A DNA stretch of 64,000 bases, from the NCBI RefSeq assembly GCF_027744825.2, contig NC_071335.1, positions 9,587,001 through 9,651,000 on the forward strand, read 5' to 3'. Position numbers and translations under genes: made by a program. Source of the DNA: Synchiropus splendidus (Eukaryota; Chordata; Actinopteri; Syngnathiformes; Callionymidae). Of the stretch, positions 62,201-64,000 are shown one piece after another. Positions within the stretch are counted from its first letter, which is position 1. Each line of letters opens with the position of its first letter. The notes below the pieces were generated by a model. It had not been told where the DNA came from, ran no database searches, and worked only from the letters and a program-made list of their open reading frames with translations.

Positions 62201-62490
62201 CTGCCCCCGGGTCTGCACCAGGCACTTTTGGCTTCATCCATTGCACGTCTGCCGTCCTGGGTGGGGGACCCCTCCTCTGACGCTCACCCTGAGGTTTCTC
62301 CGTTTTCCTCCTGATAGGGGTTTTTTTCAGAGTTTTTCCTCAGCCGATGCGAGGGTTTAGGGCAGAGGATGTTGCCATGCTGCCATGAGCTAGGTGCTCC
62401 CCAGGTGGTTGATGGACTGATGTGACGATGACTTTTGTTGCATGTATCCTGCTGTGTATTTGTCTGTGATCTTTGTTGTCTGTATTGTAT
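59216..62490 (+). mobile_element. near-complete non-LTR retrotransposon (jockey superfamily, Rex1/CR1-like)
   Basis: The element begins with AGATGGCGGCGCGG, contains one long ORF and a 3' UTR of roughly 170 bp with TTTTTTTCAGAGTTTTTCC. The 3' end is estimated near 62490, where exon-like sequence of another kind begins; no poly(A) tail is obvious. It is GC-rich compared with the surroundings, which marks it as a recent arrival. Confidence 0.8.
59219..62314 (+). CDS. LINE ORF: AP endonuclease plus reverse transcriptase, intact
   Basis: 1031 codons without a stop or shift. Residues 1-120 form a basic leader. The AP-type endonuclease spans about 125-330: ANVRSLANKLDDIRLL, FVFVETWLND, ILAGDFNHADPRS and PLGASDHTTVLL (catalytic Asp/His). 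The RT spans about 500-780: RKALGPDDIPGRVLKDCAEE, KTSPTCHNDYRPVTLTPIIM, LFLDFSSAFNTIIPQQLILK (first Asp), GAPQGCVLSPLLFTLL and FIKFADDTTVVGLI (catalytic pair). The tail has TKFLGVHISQDLTWN and a Cys/Trp-rich thumb region. The enzyme nicks the target and primes cDNA there. An ATG in ATGGCGGCG is used as start, though shorter starts are possible. I place it near Rex1/CR1 by motif style only. Confidence 0.92.
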   Translation: MAARTHAAASPRPSRPASSCFSCYLCSATAWNNLSSSHSPHPSALRRFSCREALLSVLRTIPSDLSSAVSEVLRGYGLLQRPHLHRSTTSFPVTHWKRHGRNVRKQKKGNRGGYRARLAASPLRPAIPTITMANVRSLANKLDDIRLLRTTFRSVRDCCAFVFVETWLNDTVPDHAIELARLACYRSDWALVEGGKTRGGGLCVYINHAWCRDAAVVMIIRCRPFYLPREFAAVLLAVVYIPPSSNDNSKREALNELHQLISTQLTDHPDALLILAGDFNHADPRSVLPQLHSHVNFSTRGNNTLDNVYTAHRGAYRSAPLPPLGASDHTTVLLIPAYRPRVNVTKPTKKRIRLWPEGSSVALQDCFSTTDWNMFREAATINNTVDLQEYTETVTAYIRKCIDDVTVAKTISIRANQKPWMTGEVHRLWRIRNAAFRAGNEGLRAARANLARGIREAKRQYSRKIADQFSDSRDTRNLWRGIQTITDYKPSPQTCDDSPLLLDQLNDFFARFEAVNKTPAQKIPLTPEDQVLSLSPNRVRRSLRRIDVRKALGPDDIPGRVLKDCAEELTDVLTDIFNTLLSQAVVPTCLKAASIIPVPKKTSPTCHNDYRPVTLTPIIMKCFERLVMHHIKTSLPPALDPYQFAYRSNRSTDDAISTALHSVLTHLETRDSCARMLFLDFSSAFNTIIPQQLILKLVQLGLAPPLCNWLLDFLTGRPRVVRVGRNTSGSITMNTGAPQGCVLSPLLFTLLTHDCAPVSDSNLFIKFADDTTVVGLIRNDDESNYRSEVSRLVQWCDDNNLRLNVEKTKEMVVDFRRRPVLHPPLLITGAAVEQVTSTKFLGVHISQDLTWNTYTTALAKKAQQRLYFLRKLKRAGVPSPIMCTFYRGTIESVLTSCITVWFVSCTIACRKTLQRVVKTAEKIIGVPLPSLLDIYKTRLTRRALRIAGDPTHPSHRLFTLLPSGRRFQSHRARTSRLRDSFVHQAVMMLNSLPALPPGLHQALLASSIARLPSWVGDPSSDAHPEVSPFSS

Positions 62491-63400
62491 GTTATGTCCA
62501 GGTCTGAGAGAACAGATATTTCATCCATGCCATGTGTCTTGTACTGTAGCATATTTGACAATAGTTACCTACCATTATCATTGCCCCTTGTGTTCCTTTA
62601 AAGCCTTTACAATGAGTGGCATAATTATCAAGCATTTCCAAGAGCGACATGGTACGTTTTGAGTCCCAAAGGTAATTTAATTCAAATGTATAGATTCTAT
62701 ATTATGTTTTTAAAACTTATTCTTCTCTTTATTCTCTGCAGGTATATGGTCAACGAAAATCTAAGGTAACCATTTCTTATGCATGTATCCATGCGTGTTA
62801 TTACAGGTGCACTGAATTGAATATCAGGTTTCCAACATCAAATAAGTAATGTTCTTTTAGCCTCATACTCTGACAACAGACAGTAAATTGCAACACAACA
62901 TGTAGGCGATCACACAGACACAAGCATTCACACAATTAAAAGTATAAATAAGAGGCAGAAAGAAATATTATTCACTCTGCTCCTCTTTTAACTCTCCTTT
63001 TTCACTCTAATATATAGCACAAGATATTGCAAGAACTATATGTAATGCAACAGAAGTAATGTGAATACATGTCAAATTAAATAAAAATGACCACAACAAT
63101 AGTACAATAATAACTATTTTTTGCTAGGAAGGACCACCCTAAAAAGGAAAGCTTCCCCCGAGAAAACCACCACAACCAAGGAAAAGGAGAACTTTCATTG
63201 CTTACAATGCACTGCTGTACTGAGTGCACCAAAGCATTTACGGAGGCATATTCGAGATGTCCACCAACAGGATCCTAATCCCATGGTTTGTGTGGATGTG
63301 AATGTATTTGTGGAACAACAAGACTTTTGACCAAGGTTTAAGAAGTTTCTACAGGGAGCACACCACTGTACTCCGTGACACAAAAGGTATGTCTGTTGCA
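62491..63400 (+). other. C2H2 zinc-finger exon-like pieces
   Basis: Piece 1 (about 62491-62651) encodes YHCPLCSFKAFTMSG then IIKHFQERHG, a C2H2 finger, followed by a GTACGT donor. Piece 2 (about 62742-62765, after CTGCAG) is very short. Piece 3 (about 63127-63397, after TTGCTAG) encodes RTTLKRKASPEKTTTTKEKE and a second finger FHCLQCTAVLSAPKHLRRHI RDVHQ (split here for reading), followed near 63393 by AAAG|GTATGT. Zinc-finger exons of this style occur at the 5' end of some fish transposase-like genes and in host genes. Piece 3 contains a TGA at 63328, so at least one lesion or another splice form exists. Confidence 0.4.
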
Positions 63401-64000
63401 GTATTGTGATTTTCTGCCAATCATATCGATGTGAAAATTAATTATTGTAGTTATTCTTTAATTTCCCTGAATTTTGTAGTTGTTTAAATTTGAAATAGTC
63501 ACAACCGCAGAGCCCCAATTGTGTAACTTTCCTCGCAGTTGAACAGCTAAGATCAGTCATGTTTGTTAAATATAATTGTTTTTTTTTATCTTAGCTCGGT
63601 CTGACATAATTCTCCTGTCCGTGGAAGCAATTGCAGGCATGAATTTAAAGCCAAAATGTTTCAGATATCAATGTTGTCATTCTGGTCTTTCCTTGAAAAA
63701 AAAAAAAAAAAATAAGAATCAAGAAAAGAGAGAAAGGCAAAGGTAACACTTCTCTTCAGATAAAACGGCTTATATCAACTGACGGTTTGAGACCCCAAGT
63801 ACATTTGATCTAAAAAAAACCCTTTTCGTATGGGAGAGCACACAACTACTTTCCTATCATATACATGTCATAAACATGAACTACTTATTTGCATTTATAC
63901 ACGATTTCAGTGCCCCTATTGCAGGTTTTGAATATCGCCTTTTTAATCTTTACAGACAAGTCTGCTATTGGACCGAGTGCTGCGAATTCTGCCATGCAGG
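63401..64000 (+). other. possible further exons, window edge
   Basis: AG-preceded open pieces occur at about 63594-63680 and 63957-64000 (DKSAIGPSAANSAMQ). A 16-base A run lies near 63696. Nothing here can be assigned. Confidence 0.25.

Noticed and set aside
1..64000. CRISPR array, operons, ribosome binding sites, bacterial insertion sequences
   Set aside because: No regularly spaced identical short repeats and no prokaryotic gene organisation; all content fits a vertebrate genome.

Overview
This window looks like teleost fish repeat DNA. Almost every protein-coding signal I can recognise belongs to a mobile element family typical of ray-finned fish: hAT (GTF2IRD2-like and ZBED-like), pogo/Tigger, PIF/Harbinger, Helitron, Polinton/Maverick (adintovirus-like), DIRS, BEL/Pao, Ty3/gypsy, L2-like and jockey/Rex1-like LINEs, and a GIN1/Ginger-like integrase. 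Introns, GT-AG sites, poly(A) signals, long homopolymers and AT microsatellites confirm a eukaryote. I found no convincing single-copy host gene and no rRNA, CRISPR array or prokaryotic signal.

Layout. 1-1557: end of a GTF2IRD2-type hAT cut by the window edge. 1558-5000: fragments (transposase, BED exons, LINE RT, Polinton integrase). 5150-6640: spliced transposase-like remnant. 6720-8910: decayed BEL/Pao pol. 9000-11775: two-gene Harbinger element. 11776-26190 and 38206-48891: two long collinear copies of the same repeat landscape, each with its own later insertions. Copy 1 carries an L2 LINE, a 2 kb TG...CA element, a hAT with a perfect 8-bp target duplication, a pogo element with TA duplication, and a hAT deletion derivative. 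Copy 2 carries a DIRS element with inverted terminal repeats and internal complementary region. 26200-36809: the best Polinton copy (packaging ATPase, protein-primed type B DNA polymerase, acidic ORF), interrupted by a ZBED-like hAT. 36858-37611: GIN1/Ginger-like spliced integrase. 49180-51400: DDE-like transposase and Helitron Rep remnants. 52888-54190: gypsy protease/integrase remnant abutting a DIRS 5' end. 55077-56545: exon-like pieces and an L2 tail. 57335-58728: gypsy element with both LTRs but most of the interior lost. 59219-62314: an uninterrupted 1031-codon LINE ORF, the youngest-looking gene here. 62491-64000: zinc-finger exon-like pieces running off the edge.

How the parts relate. 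The Polinton modules recur in at least four places. One copy (46700-48891) lacks exactly the polymerase and most of the ATPase, and three or four copies share the same terminal-side sequence. Nested insertions with clean target duplications give a relative order: Polinton/composite unit first, then hAT, pogo, LINE and DIRS insertions. Most genes are pseudogenes. The DIRS gag and RT frames, the ATPase, the acidic ORF, the hAT derivative and above all the LINE ORF remain open over long stretches.
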